Shown here: positions 1 to 14,917 of the stretch, one piece after another
Position numbering within the stretch: position 1 is the first letter of the stretch
Layout: each line of letters starts with the position of its first letter
Origin: PoT sp049331405
Lineage (GTDB): Bacteria; Planctomycetota; Planctomycetia; Isosphaerales; Isosphaeraceae
NCBI RefSeq assembly: GCF_049331405.1
Contig: NZ_CP186277.1
Location: 1 to 56,907, forward strand
DNA: 56,907 nucleotides
Direction: 5' to 3'
Translations under genes and position numbers: made by a program
Notes under the pieces: model-generated
Told to the model about the DNA's origin: nothing
Database searches by the model: none
What the model saw: only the letters and a program-made list of their open reading frames with translations

Positions 1-520
1 CCGCCAATGCTGGCGTTCCCCCATGAAGTCAGCGTGCGAATTTCCGTCCGCCAGAATTTGCCCACTACGGCGATTCGTTCGTAAAAGCGTGCCTGAAAGT
101 GCTACGGACCGTTGGCTCAACTTCGCGAACCGCTTCCAGGTTTTAAACCTGCATGAAAGCTTACCCCTTTCAGTCGAACTATCCATATGAACATACAAAT
201 GTGTTGCCAAGCAATTCATCGCATGCGAGGTGGGCAGTCCCTTTGGCTGGGAGCGTTGAGTCAATGGTCGTTTTGCTGACGTCACGGGGTGCGGTTTAGG
301 GTGGAATAACCGTCATCAGGCCACTTCCGAATCAATTTTGGCGTAAGTATGCGATGACGGTTCCCCGTCCTCTGAAATGCCTGCTCCTTTCCGCGAGATC
401 CTCACTTTCGGGGTTGGCTTAAATGATCGCTGATGTGTTCCAGCAGCCTTCCATCGCCGCTTTGGAGACAGGTCTAGGTCCAGCCCCGACGGAGGCGATA
501 AAGCAGTAGACCCACCATTC
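1..520 (-). pseudogene. 5' part of periplasmic-binding-like gene, error-degraded
   Basis: Corresponds to 28,646-29,174, the N-terminal third of the gene described at 27,789-29,174. The frame is broken repeatedly by indels. The rest of this gene lies at the right end of the window, across the circular join. Confidence 0.8.
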
Positions 521-1131
521 CCACGTTCTAGGCCCTCAAGACGATTTCCTTTGGCTTTCCTAGCCCCAGCCTAGCCTCATCCGTCCGCCCTACCAGACGC
601 TAAAGAGCCCGTTCCCCCGCGGCGCATTACCGGCCGCCGAGTTGCCGAGCGTCGGTAGTTACCCCGGAAATACTGAAGCAATGGTAAAATTGAGCATGAT
701 CGAAGTGGCGTTCGCGCCCTAGCATTCGAGCATCGGCCGGCTCATGTCCACCGCGTGCAGCTCGAAATTCCAGAATTCGGCATGAACACCTGCCATTGCC
801 TTCACCGGGATCGATGGAGACAGTGGCCGTGACGTTCACCTTAGACTCGGCAATGCCTTGCTCCGATGGAGCCGGTTTTATCCGCCCGGATACCTTCGAT
901 CTTCTACGGGCACCCCAGATCTGCCGCCCGCATCGCTGGTACGCTGGGCCTCTTCGACTTTCCCAACCGAGGTGTTGAATGATTTTAGTGAGCCGAGCTG
1001 CCTTCTCGCCGCCCAAACGGGGGAGAGCGTCATCTGTATCGGCCGAAACAGTTTGTTCTCGCACTTTGTCACGCACAGCTTCCGTCACGGTGTGACCTCT
1101 TCAATTGTCGGGGCGATACCAAGGAGTCGTC
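521..1131. other. degraded intergenic region upstream of the secreted-protein gene
   Basis: Counterpart of 29,175-29,794, including the degraded version of the small possible gene at 29,436. Nothing further can be supported here. Confidence 0.6.
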
Positions 1132-1708
1132 ATGAGAAACCCGATTGCGGCATTCCTCGCCTCCTACTGGCCTTGTCCGCTACGACGGCGAGTGCCCAAG
1201 GCTACACGCTGCATGGGAAACCTGACAGCACGCCAACAGCGTGCCTCCACGTCAGCCTGCACGGATGCGGTTCGACCATATCTACTTTATCAGAATCTAC
1301 AAACGGGTCTGGTCTACCTGAACAATGCTTCACTGGAATCAACCCCGCCCAGGTCATCACAAGCGCTGTTCCCGCGCGAAGGGAGACGACGACCAGGTCG
1401 AGAACTACTGGTAAAGGGCTACTATGGGGGCAGGGCTCCGACACGATCTGTTTCACCGCTACACCGATAAGGTGTAATTCCCGGGAACGACCTACATCTC
1501 CGGGGCGGTGTCGGCCACCCGCTACGGCGAAGCAGGCCCGACTCGTTCACCCTTGGTACTTGGCTGGGGCGGTGACCACCCCAATCGGAGGCGGCCCGGG
1601 CCCAGCCAGCAGTCCCATACTGTTCCCGGGTCATGTACTTAGCCACGCGGACGGCGACACAGGCCGACCCTAACAACGTGGCTAAGTCCCGGCGGGACAC
1701 TTCATTGA
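1132..1708 (+). pseudogene. degraded copy of secreted Gly/Asp-repeat protein gene
   Basis: Counterpart of 29,795-30,388. The AAGGAG ribosome site, the ATG and the signal-peptide coding stretch are still recognisable, but indels break the frame from the first codons onward. Confidence 0.8.
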
Positions 1709-1793
1709 CCTGATTACCCGCACAAGCAGCCTCGCCTCATTACCGGGGGCTGTGTATCAACGATACGTTCCTTCCCAGCCGCCGGAGGTGCCC

Positions 1794-2614
1794 TTGGACT
1801 TACGCTGAAAATTCCGTTCCTTACCCAAAATGATTGCCTCCCGACGATCGAAGCCGAGACAGCTCGGCACCTATTTCGACCCTTCTTCTTGAGGTTTCCA
1901 AAGGCTCGCTGACTCGCTCAGGGAACGCCAGTTTGCCCCCCCCCCCCCCCCTCCCTGCGTGGTGGCACACCGAACGAGGGAAGTTCGGAGACGGTGCGGA
2001 GAACGCCGGTGGCGCGTTATGCACGCGGAATTCGTCCTCGACTGCCTCATTTTCGCAGAGCGACCCACTGCCGCTGAGATCGCTCAGGTTCAACTTGGTC
2101 ATCGAGATTGCCTACGCCGAAAATTTAAATCCCATTACAGGCTCAGGGCTTCCGGCTCGTGATGGAGCAACAGGGCCTGAACGAGCCAGCTTGCTGAGTT
2201 GCTTCACCTGGCCGTCTCGACCGTGACACGTGCCTAAGTGCTCGATGTCGAGACCATCCACCGCGTGGGCACCGGCACTTTGCCTCCGGCAACGCCAGGA
2301 GGTCCTTCGTCAACGATCCAGTCCGGCAACGAGAAATTGTCGCCCGTGCCGATGCAGAGAGCAAGCGCCGCCGCCGCCGCCACGTCGATCGCCGCGCAGG
2401 TGGCCATAGCCGTCGCCCGTCTCGACGCAAACCCAAACGGGGCAGCCCCGGCCCCAGCTCCGGGCACATAAGCTTCCCGCTTCGAGTGCCGTGATTACCC
2501 GACAGAAATCTCCCTGCTCCTCTGGGCGGTAAGAAGGCCCAGAGTACCGAGGAGTCGCTCATCGCCGCCCTTGAGCAACTTCTATTGCTGCGGGCCGAAC
2601 GCCCCCCGTTCTGA
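1794..2614 (+). pseudogene. degraded copy of ParB-family gene
   Basis: Counterpart of 30,478-31,305. It retains the GGAGGTG ribosome site before a TTG start and contains an artificial run of 16 C (1936-1951). The frame is broken many times. Confidence 0.8.
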
Positions 2615-2664
2615 CCCGACCTCGCCTGGGCCTACCGACCCGTTCCCAACCCACGGAGCCACCT

Positions 2665-3121
2665 ATGACGAAGCCTCGAATCGATGTCCGAACAAGACAA
2701 AGAAGCAGCAATCCAGATCGCCCGGTCCGTCCGGCCACGCGATACCCCGAACACCCCGAAAAAATCACGTCCGGGAACGGGGCGAAACCACAGAGCGCCC
2801 GGAGGAGAATGCAACAGCCCAAGGCCCGCGGACGACGACTCTCGATAAGGCCTTCCTCCGGGCCTCACAACAGGAAAATTGGGGGCCCCAGCCGCGTCCC
2901 CGGAGGCAAGGCTGTGAGGGGCAGAACTCTGTGGGAAACCCGCGTCGAAGCTCTCGCCCCCCGACTGGGCATCAAGCTCCTCCTGCTCCGAACCCGAGAG
3001 GGCCGAGAAGCCCGTGCTCCTAGCAAGCTCCAGTCGATGATCCAAGAGGGGCGAACCGCATTCTCCGAACGATCAGCCTCCAGCAGATTGCAGCAGCGTG
3101 GGTCGTGAACATGAGCGGTAA
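2665..3121 (+). pseudogene. degraded copy of 152-residue charged protein gene
   Basis: Counterpart of 31,355-31,813. Start and stop neighbourhoods can be aligned, but the reading frame changes several times. Confidence 0.75.
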
Positions 3122-3139
3122 CACTCAAAGGAGGCCTCG

Positions 3140-5328
3140 ATGACGGAGGGGCATCCCAGCATTAGACCTTTGAGGCCGCCCCCGGAGCTGGGGATAGCCA
3201 GCTTCGCCGATGCGCTGAACTGCCGGCCCATGGCTTCACCACCTCGTGCCCGTTCTCGCCCGGGCTTACCCTCAGTCGGAGCTGGATCGCCTCGGCCCTG
3301 GGGCTATACGGCCTGCCCCGGTACCTCATCGTCGTCGTTCCCGGCTTGGCCTACCGGAACCGCAACCGGTACTCAATCTCGGCACCTATGGGGTTCTGCC
3401 CGCTGCTCGCCGCCGCACCAGAACAGCGAAGTGGGCATGCTCGCCGTTGAACGCACCGTCGGCATCGTCATCGTCGCCTTCGATGACCGCGACAACCGAA
3501 AATGGAGGCAATCAAGTACCGGGTAAGCCGCCCTTTAAGGGAAAAAGCGCTGATGGAGTGGTGCGACACGCCATTAGCGTGTTCCAGGCAACCGATTGTT
3601 CGATATCTATTGCGGAGAAAACGGGCCGCCAATTTTTATCCCAAAGAACAAATAATACGTCCACATGCTCACCGTACCCCGACCGGGGCGGAAAGAATAT
3701 CGGCGTCGTTATTCCGAATTTATTATTCTACATACTCAATAGTATGCACGACATAAAGGGCGAGAATTACAAGGCGCCACTGCCCGCCATCGTAAGTCCG
3801 TAAGCAAGGCAGCGACCAGCTTCTCCTCGAACCTGCCCGTTCCTTTATCGAAGTAAGGGTAGACCACCGAGACTTTCAATCCGTTTCGCCTGAATTTAAC
3901 CCGGGATTACCGACTCCTTTTTGAAGGCTGCCGCTGATCGCCAGCTGATTTCCCGGGCGGTGGTCGTCCCAAAAGAAGGGAAGGCCGCGATCCCGGCTGG
4001 GATAATCAGGGAAATCTTAGTTGACGGTCATTATCGTGTTCGTCGTGTCTTCGGCACCGAAGACGAGCGAACATGAACAACACGATAAAGGCCTCCTGTC
4101 CGACTGGACCAGCCAGTACGGGTGCCTTCAATTGATGGGGAAAGCCCGACGAATCTGGAGGGCTCCTTGGCGAATCAAGGGTCGATTGCCCGTCCATGAA
4201 AAGGAGTTCGCATCAATCCCGTCATCTGCATTGTTCACTTCGTTCATGAGTTCGCCTCATCAAGGCGCCGGTTTTCTTCCCAAGAACGTCCTTCAACATC
4301 CGCTCCGTCGTAAAAGAATTCAACTCGCCCCATCCACCTCCCCCGGTCCAGGCTCCCGTCCGCATGCGAATTTCATGCGCATATGATAAATTCGCGCCGC
4401 CTTGGGCCGCCGCGTCCGCCCTGGAAGAGCACGAGCTTCTGTTCATGCTCGACGAAGCTGCCGAGCAGATGGAACTGCTTGCTGAGGCCGTTACGCCAGC
4501 GGCGTACGGCGCAGGTCAGTTCCGGTCGTCCAACTCATCGCCGGATTGGAGAACGCGTTTCCCAGTCCTCAATCAAAGACCGTGCTCGCGAATCTCCCCA
4601 GTACCTGCAAATCTATTTCTCCCCGGCATTCCCGTTCTATCGAATTCCACCGGAGCCACGCAACACCGGCCAGAGGACCGAGGCGGCCCCTCGCCGAATC
4701 ACCGAAGGAAATCGAGGACAAAGTCAACCCCGGTGGCGGCGGCACCCGATCCCACCGTCCGGCAACTCAGAGGGGGTTACCCATTCGCCCCACGGAGACC
4801 CCACCACCGGCCCAGCGCGAACTCTGCGGGAAAGGATACCATGTTCGTGGATCCTGCAAAGCCGGTATCCCATCCCTGGGCCGTCGCTTGAGCCACTTCT
4901 TCCGACCCGGAATTCCGCGCCCTGGAAGCGGCTCTGCGGGACTCGAACTCCTCCATTTCCGCACCGCGTTCCTCGTCGGGGCGGCCCTGGGCGGTGCCCC
5001 CCCCCGCGGCTCACAGCTGTTGGGCCGAGGCAACTACATCGACCTGCGTAAAGCGCTTCAGTCGGGCTGGACGCCGTCCTCCGCACCCGTTCCAACTCAT
5101 CCCTCGCAGCCTCGCCCGACGCCCGAGGTCGCAGCGTCTCTCCTCCACCGGTTCGCCGCTAGGACCTCCTCCCCTCGCTCGACATCGAGCCCTTCGCGCT
5201 CGCGGGAAATCGAGGCATCGTTCCCAGCCGGGCCTCGCCTGCTGGGCACCACCGTAACCTGCCGTGTCCTGCAACGCAGCTCTCTCATCCGTCCCTCGCG
5301 GTCCCGAAGAGGGGAGAATGCCCGATGA
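3140..5328 (+). pseudogene. degraded copy of VirD4/TraG coupling-protein gene
   Basis: Counterpart of 31,835-33,940. The P-loop region and the Walker B region are recognisable as DNA, but no frame stays open. The overlap with the next start codon (ATGA at 5325-5328) is preserved. Confidence 0.85.
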
Positions 5329-6381
5329 ACCGTCCCTTCCGCGTGGTCTTGTTCGCCGCCCCTCCTGTTCGTTCCGCTCGCCGGATACCCACGCCTGGCG
5401 CCGGCGGCAAAGCCAAGGGCTTTACCGGCCTGCGCGCCGCACGCCCGCAAAGACGGCGGTCGTGCCCACCATCGTCGTTCCGCTTCGCGCCGGCCAGCTC
5501 ACCGAGGTCAAACGCATCGAGGCCGATGCCGGCGCGAACCGGCCGAGGCGCATCGGGCACCTGCACGGCGGGGCTGCCGAGCTCGATCGGTGAACCTGTC
5601 CGATAAGCACTGTTGCCGTGGACCTTCTTCATCACGAATCGGGAGAGAGTCCTGGGCGGCGTTCTGCTCGACAGGAAGGGGACCGTCGTCGACGCGAGCG
5701 CGGGCGTCGCCTATTACCCGGATCGTGTGCGCCTCCAGCATCCCCGGGCCCTGCGCGAACGGGATCCCGTGGCCTGACATCCGGGGCGCGCAGGCCTTGC
5801 GTCTCCGGCTGCCTACTGGCAGCCAGCCACGCCAGCGCGACCACCGACTTCCAGCCGCCAACACCCTCCCCGGGAATACGATTGCAACCGTCACCTTCAG
5901 GCCGTTCCCCGTCACCCAACTGAGCTCCATCGGCCCCGCGAAAGCGAGCGATGCCAGTTCCTCCAGCCCCGCTCAGCCTGATCCACTGAGGGACTTGAAG
6001 CGCCACGCCGGTCGAACCTGATCCGCCGGCGAGTGCAGCCAGCCGGCACCGGCTGAGCCGCTGCCCTGACTCCAGCAGCGGGGAGACGGCCAATCGGGGG
6101 TACCCACGGCGCCGGGCATCGCGTTCGAGCAGCCCGGCGCACCTGACCCGAAGGCTCCGGCGTCCGTACGGCGGACGCTTCAAACCGCCAGGACCCTCCG
6201 GCCGGCAGTGGCCGGTGAAGATTCTCAAGCGGCGGCCTATGTGCTCGTGTCCTCGCGGGAGACCGCACTCAACCTCCGGCTCGACGGCACTCATCTTGTG
6301 CAGCTCCGACTCCTCCGGGAATCGCCACATCCTCCGGCTCCTCGCTGACAGCTCTCCGAGAAATCGACAGGGCGTCGTTAA
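5325..6381 (+). pseudogene. degraded copy of secreted Pro-rich protein gene
   Basis: Counterpart of 33,937-34,955. It is useful in one respect: near 5650 it has one base more than the clean copy across the suspected frameshift, which keeps the two halves of the gene in frame at that point. Confidence 0.8.
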
Positions 6382-6476
6382 CATACATCCACATCATACA
6401 CGGCGCGGCAGTTGAGCCGGCTGCACGGCGCCAGTCAAAACGCCGCACATTGAGAAAACGTTAGAGAGGTTAGGCC

Positions 6477-6787
6477 ATGTCCCAAGAACCCCACCGCACC
6501 GCCCGCATCGAGGCACGGATCGCCCCCAGGACGCCCGCCGTCGGTGTAGCGGGCCGCCGAACCTCGAAGGCGCGTGGAGTGCCGGCGACTCATTAGTCGT
6601 CTCCGCCGCACAGGGCGAGGCGGCCGTCGGAAAAGACGATTGAGGGCGCCTCCGTCCTCCGCCTGACGGTCGAGGAGGCAGCTGGCCGGCCTGCTGATCT
6701 CCGATCAACGCGGCCGCCGCCCAGCCCGGCTCTTGAGCGCGCAAGGACGCCCAGCGCCCAGCCTCGATTCTCGGATTGCCCCAGTGA
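6477..6787 (+). pseudogene. degraded copy of tacA antitoxin gene
   Basis: Counterpart of 35,045-35,335. The start context and the overlap with the toxin gene are still visible. The frame is broken. Confidence 0.75.
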
Positions 6788-7321
6788 ACGGAGCGTTTGC
6801 CGCGTCGAAGTCCTCGGCCCGCCTGCACAGCAGGGCCGGGTTTTCGTGCGGCGGTGGTGTCGAGGCCCTCGACAGGTATTTCCAGAAGCAGTGCAACCCA
6901 GGACGGCCGTGTCAGTATCGATTCGCGCCACAGCGTGCCAGCGGCCGCTGAGGCCAGCCACGGCGAAGGTCGCGGGATACTCATGCTCGCCGCCGCCGGC
7001 GTTCCTCTGGCTGATGCCGCCCGAAAGCTTGGCTTTCCCGGCGCTCACGGCTGCCATCGAATCTGTCCCCGCCGCCCGCCTAGGCCGTCTCGCGCGGTCG
7101 ACCAAACTCACCGGGGCATGAAAGCTCAGGGGGGGCGGCTCTCCTCTCCGGGACGCCGTCACGCGGCCGTCCGCTCTGAAGCTCGCCGTCTTAGCCCTGG
7201 TCGTCGACGGCTAAGGACGACGCGGCCGCAGCCCCCAGGCAATCCACGGCCTCCGCCGCCCTCGGAGCAGATCCTTCGGCAGCTTGTTCTTCCACCACAT
7301 GCATTTTCGGCAAGAGCGTGA
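6784..7321 (+). pseudogene. degraded copy of tacT toxin gene
   Basis: Counterpart of 35,332-35,832. The GTG start overlapping the antitoxin stop is retained, and the frame is broken by several indels. Confidence 0.75.
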
Positions 7322-7391
7322 TTCATTCTTCAAGCTTTCGCTAGTCGCCTCGGTCCTCAGCACACCACCCAGTTCTCCAAGGCGTACACCT

Positions 7392-8432
7392 TTAGGGGGG
7401 AGGGATAGGCCATCCGCAACACTTCCTCGAAACTGGTTTCCCCGTCCAGAAGCCCACATTGTTAATGCGTTGTAAGGTCCAACTTCGCAGTTGGAACCCC
7501 ATAATTTTCAGCTCCTTCCAATCCGATCCGTTTGAAAAGGCTGCCGACCGCCTACTGCAGACATATTCTTCAGCAAGTGCTTCGCGAATCAGGCCGCTAA
7601 CACTTCGTGCAAACCTTAAATGTCTGTAAAATTGATAAACCTCGCTGTGCTTGTCCATGAGTGACCGAGCGTTCCACCCAAGTTTGGCTGTCAGTTTCGC
7701 TGCTGCGGGTCGTCTGCAGCCGGCGGTTGTTGGACAGAAGGCCATGGTCCAAATTCTTTAAGGAGAGCTGCGTGTTCTGTCCTCAGTAACAAATGCGGAG
7801 AAGTGTCTTCCAGCTGCAATGACCGGCCGTCGATCTAGTCCCTAACGCTGTCCCCGATTCTCTCCACTCAGGGAATTAGAACAAAATCGGGCCGATGTCT
7901 GCTCTACCTCGATATCTAGCGCCTGAAACACGCAATTCCACGACGGCCGCCGCTTCCCTATCCGGTATCACCCGAGTCAATACTTCCATGAATCGTGTGT
8001 GATTCGCCTGGCGTGCACGACGAGAATTCGAACGAGCTTATATGGACCGTCTGTGTCATAGACGATTTCATAGACAGCTCGCCTTGCAGGAGTATGCAGT
8101 GGGCGCGCCTGCCTGAACAAATCCTTCAGGTGAGATACTGATTCCAGACTCGTGCTCAGCAGGATGCTCAGCTCATCGAAGCTCGTTCGCGGCCATTTCA
8201 TCCAACCTTGGCGAGTCTCGGCTCGATCGCTATCCGGATATTCGGAAGGCGATCTGTCTCGGAGTTCGTCCAAACGGCACAACTGGGTATGGGCAATCCG
8301 ACGGGTAACATCCTCCGAGCATCATGTGCCAATCACTGCCACTCTCACGCACTTGGCTCGACTCGCATGGCAAAAAAAACGGTAAGCCTCCACGACGCTT
8401 TGCGATTTCCTGCATCACTCCTCGCCACGTCC

Positions 8433-8436
<4 letters not shown>
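7392..8436 (-). pseudogene. degraded copy of 325-residue unknown gene
   Basis: Counterpart of 35,901-36,878, partner of the membrane-protein gene. The sequence is alignable throughout but has no open frame. Confidence 0.75.
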
Positions 8437-11177
<2,741 letters not shown>

Positions 11178-11477
11178 ATAGTACTTTTACGCGTACGCCT
11201 TAACGGGTAGGAAACCTAGCTCTCGTGCCGTCCCTTCTGCCGTCGTCTCCAGCGACCACTCTTGCTTGTTAACCTCCTCGATGGACCTGGGTGCATATTC
11301 GATCCCTAAGTCCAACTATTACACGGTAGCTCAGGCAAAGCAAACGCCACCACGCCGAAGATAATGCAAGCACTCATGCATGCAATCAACTAGCTTGCTT
11401 GGCAAGCCTTGCTTTCTATCCCATAAAGGGCGTTATGGGATAGAAAAGCCCGACCAAATGCATGGAGGCAAGCAAAC
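11178..11477. promoter_or_regulatory. divergent intergenic region with dif-like site (unit 1)
   Basis: 300 bases between the minus-strand membrane-protein gene and the plus-strand small gene before the recombinase. It must hold both promoters. It also contains the 14-bp-arm inverted repeat annotated separately, and AAGC/GCTT-rich direct and inverted repeats just to its left. Confidence 0.6.
11413..11446. other. Xer/dif-like recombination site (unit 1)
   Basis: Perfect inverted repeat with arms TTTCTATCCCATAA (11413-11426) and TTATGGGATAGAAA (11433-11446) around the 6-base centre AGGGCG. Identical to the site at 39,678-39,711, where it is discussed. Confidence 0.65.
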
Positions 11478-11754
11478 ATGAAACCCCTGACCTACACCTT
11501 CCACAAAAACGACCGCTTCTCCGGCGAGCTTCGCTACCTCGATGGTCGCTACACACTCACCATCGACAGTGCCAACGACCTCACCCCCGAGGAATTGACC
11601 ACTCTCGATACGGTCTGGCAAACGATGACGGGTCTCATGGATCGGAGGGTCAGCTTACCGATGACGATTGGAAAGTGATCCGGCGAGAAGCCAAGGCCAT
11701 GGATGAGCAGGAACGAAACATGGCTCGAATTCCATGCCGAACACGCGGAACTAA
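11478..11754 (+). CDS. small protein upstream of recombinase, frameshifted copy
   Basis: Counterpart of 39,743-40,021. It lacks one G near 11,648 and one C near 11,732 relative to unit 2, so the 92-residue frame is lost here. The homopolymer context of both losses suggests sequencing error. Confidence 0.65.
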
Positions 11755-11757
11755 CTG

Positions 11758-12759
11758 ATGAAACCCATGAGCGGCGAAATCCTTTCTACCAGCCGGGTCA
11801 GCTCGCCCCCTTGACCGCCTCGGGTCAGCTCGTCGTCCCGGCCATCGTCGCCGACCTCGGCGACCATGCCGCCCGACGCTTCGCCGAATTCTTCGCAGCC
11901 AATATCCCCAACGACAACACCCGGGCCGCCTACATCCAGGCCATCGGGCAATTCCTCCGCTGGTGCGAAGCACAGCCTCTCACGCTCCACCAGGTCGAGC
12001 CGATCGCCGTCGCCGCCTACATCAAGGCCCATGCGGGCTCCGACCCCACCAAGAAGCAACATCTCGCCGCCATTCGCATGCTCTTCGACTGGCTCGTCAC
12101 TGGCCAGGTCGTGCCCCTCAACCCGGCGGCGTCCGTCCGTGGACCCAAGCACATCGTGAAGAAAGGAAAACCCGGTCCTCAGCGGCGAAGACGCCGCCAA
12201 GCTCCTCAAGAGCATCGTCCCCGACGAGTGCCGAGGCCGCCCTCATCGACCTCCGCGACCGGGCCCTCATCGGCGTCATGGTCTACAGCTTCGCCCGCAT
12301 CGGCGCCGTCGTCGGCATGAAGGTCGAGGATTACTATCCCAACGGCAAACGATGGTGGCTCCGCCTCCACGAGAAGGGCGGCAAATTCCACGAGCTGCCC
12401 GCCCACCACCTCGCCGAGGAATATCTGGACGCCTACCTCCGGGCCTCCGGCATCGGCGAAGACCGCAAGCATCCCCTCTTCCAAACGATACCCCGCAAGA
12501 CGGACAAGCTCACCGGCCGCCCCTACCCCGCCGCAACGCCCTCGATATGGTCAAGCGTCGGGCGATCGCCGCCGGCCTCTCACCACGCGTCTGCAACCAT
12601 ACCTTCCGGGCTACGGGCATTACCGCCTACCTCGAGAACGGCGGCACCATCGAAAAGGCCCAGCAGATCGCAGCCCACGAGTCGCCCAAGACGACGAAGC
12701 TCTATGACCGCACCGACGACCAGGTCACGCTCGACGAAATCGAACGGATCGTTCTGTAA
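11758..12759 (+). CDS. tyrosine recombinase, frameshifted copy
   Basis: Counterpart of the intact gene at 40,025-41,029. Indels near 11,788, 12,165-12,178, 12,229 and 12,523, mostly in homopolymers, break the frame, while the segments between them match. The C-terminal part with the HTFR and Tyr motifs reads cleanly to the stop at 12,759. One substitution changes Thr to Ala in the core-binding domain. Confidence 0.8.
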
Positions 12760-12994
12760 TAAACGTAGTTATTTTTTGAATTACAATAATATAAGTAACC
12801 ATTATGCTAATCTCGCTCCCGATTAGTAAAATGGGGAAACTAGGACCAATAGGCAATTCTTGCCGGTCCGTTCGGATTTTACTGTAAGCAAGCCAAGGAA
12901 TTATGGCGAATTTCTATTGCCAGGCGAGAAGGAGGGCTAGATAATTTGCGATAGGGTCTGTGAACACAATGCCAGGTCGCCGAGGGCCTGATCC

Positions 12995-13366
12995 GTGTCG
13001 AAGAACTCATCGAAGCCTCCCGTCCAGCGGCACCCTTCTGACGGTGCCCCGGTCCCCGCAAATCTCTCTCCGGCTCTCCTGGGCGGAGGCGGCGGCAACG
13101 GCAGCGGGATTGATACGCACGACGATGTCCTGACGTTCAAACTTGAGAGAGTCAACAGCACTCAGCTCAAACAGCTTGGAGTCGGGTTCCCTATCCAATT
13201 CAATGAGGAGTCGAAGGCCGATATCGTCGCCATGCATGGGGGCAGATCCATCGGCTATGTGCCCCGCCGCCATGTCGTTCGCGTCAAGCAGATGATGCTT
13301 GGACCCTATTCCGCCGAGGTCCAAAGCCTCTCGCATGACTCCGTCGAGGTGCGAATCACGGCGTGA
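12995..13366 (+). CDS. HIRAN-like small protein (unit 1 copy)
   Basis: Identical in protein sequence to 41,266-41,637 and intact here as well. Its stop overlaps the GTG start of the next gene. Confidence 0.6.
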   Translation: MSKNSSKPPVQRHPSDGAPVPANLSPALLGGGGGNGSGIDTHDDVLTFKLERVNSTQLKQLGVGFPIQFNEESKADIVAMHGGRSIGYVPRRHVVRVKQMMLGPYSAEVQSLSHDSVEVRITA

Positions 13367-14441
13367 GTACCCAGCCTATCTCATTGAAGCCAAGGACGCC
13401 CGGCCTCTTCGTTGGCCTTTGCTCTCCCTGTCCCAGGGCAGCGTTCTGCCAGAAGTCCGCTGAGCAGCAATGTCTCATCCCAGAGACGGAGCCCGAGCAA
13501 GAGCTCTTCTGGAACTCCCAAAGGAAGCGGGTCCATGACGTGGGAGGGATGGAACCCTTCCACTCCCGACTTTGTTCGTGCAGCCGCGGCTACCAAAGGT
13601 TACTCACATTGTTCAACGGGGCGACAAACTAGACCTCCGCGAACCTCGCCCCACCATTCTTGGAGTCAGAGCGAGTGACGTTCTCGGCCCTCTAAAAGAG
13701 GGCCTCTGCGTCCAGCATGCAAAGCTTGCTCGAAGGAATCTCCTGAACATCGATAAAATCCTTGTCATTACCGCAAAGGACGATTGGTTAAACGGCTTCA
13801 TCAAGTTCGTGGACCAACCCTTTGCGAAGTCCGTGCTTCGGCTCAATTTCTCCGCCGTCATGGGCCCAAATCGCTCGGGGTATCACCACAACGAGCACTC
13901 GGTCTGGCTCGACAATCGTGCTATCTGCCAGACGTTCATGAAATTTTCTTTAACTCATGGTCTTCCTGCGATATTTCACACGTATTTAGAAGACTCATCT
14001 GTCCATCAAGACTGGCTCGTCGAATACTTGCGACTTAACCCCTCGCAGAAGTTTATCGCTACTGGTTTCGATTGTAACGGCACTAACAATGACAGATTCG
14101 TTGAGAGGCGGATTCAATTACTTCAAGAAGTCGAGGGGCGGCTTGACCGAAAACTCCACGTCGTGCTCCACACGCTGATGACCAACCTCAGGCTTATCAA
14201 GTATGCTTACGATGCATTCCCGAAAAGAATTTACCTGCTCGGGCAATCGGTCGTGAGAGACTCTTTTATGGGGACAAGCCTTAGATTTTCAACGAAAGGT
14301 GCCTCGATGCGGACATATCGAGACCCTAATTTCAAGCCAGGCTTATCTCTCTTCAACTGGAACTCCGCGAGGCTTAACGATGCTTTGGCGAGTTTCATTC
14401 CTGATTTCTTTGATGACTTCGAATCGCCCTCTCTGAATTGA
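13363..14441 (+). CDS. Cys-rich unknown protein, frameshifted copy
   Basis: Counterpart of 41,634-42,695. One C is missing in a C-run near 13,556, which splits the gene. At the 3' end this copy lacks a T present in unit 2, so the protein would run on to end in ESPSLN instead of stopping after FFDDF. Which end is right cannot be decided from the window. Confidence 0.65.
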
Positions 14442-14519
14442 ATGAACGCTTCGTCGAGGACCCCAAATTTATCATCGTGTGGGTTCCCCTAATCGCTTAG
14501 GCATGACCCCAAACGGCCG

Positions 14520-14714
14520 ACAACTGCCGCCGGCTTCTCTCCTCGACATACGCATTCGCACTTCCGCACCATTGACAGCGCCGCCTACCTCAAAAATCGC
14601 GACACCGCCCAGAAGGCCCACCGGAATGCGGGCCAAGAGTGGCGCAAGGCGACAAGTCTAAGAGCGTCCCGACGACCAGGTCACGCTCATGAAATCGAAC
14701 GAATCGCGCTGTAG
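14520..14714 (+). pseudogene. decayed 3' fragment of a tyrosine recombinase gene (unit 1)
   Basis: Same remnant as at 42,793-42,987. It shares a 20-base exact match with the 3' end of the neighbouring intact recombinase gene and has a matching stop region. Confidence 0.65.
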
Positions 14715-14799
14715 CCTGCTTCCCACCCGTTGACGCCCAGGATGGGTCGTCGGGCGGAGAGTTACGATGGCCGGATTGATGTTTAGGAGGGGAAAAAGA

Positions 14800-14844
14800 A
14801 ACGCCCCCTGGAAGGGGGCGTTGGGCCGACGATGCTATCGTCGG
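14800..14844 (-). terminator. two adjacent perfect hairpins (unit 1)
   Basis: Arms AACGCCCCC/GGGGGCGTT (14800-14808, 14814-14822) followed by CCGACGAT/ATCGTCGG (14826-14833, 14837-14844). On the minus strand the first stem is followed by TTTCTTTTTCC-type sequence, as in an intrinsic terminator. See 43,071-43,115. Confidence 0.5.
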
Positions 14845-14917
14845 GGGTGTACGGTAGTTATTATCGACTCCAGCTCACGGAGAGTCAAGCGATTTCCAGA
14901 ATTTCGAGGATCGGCCA

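Noticed and set aside
4546..5328. 260-residue open frame in the degraded stretch
   Set aside because: It is a patchwork of frames of the broken coupling-protein gene, without a ribosome site or any recognisable fold.
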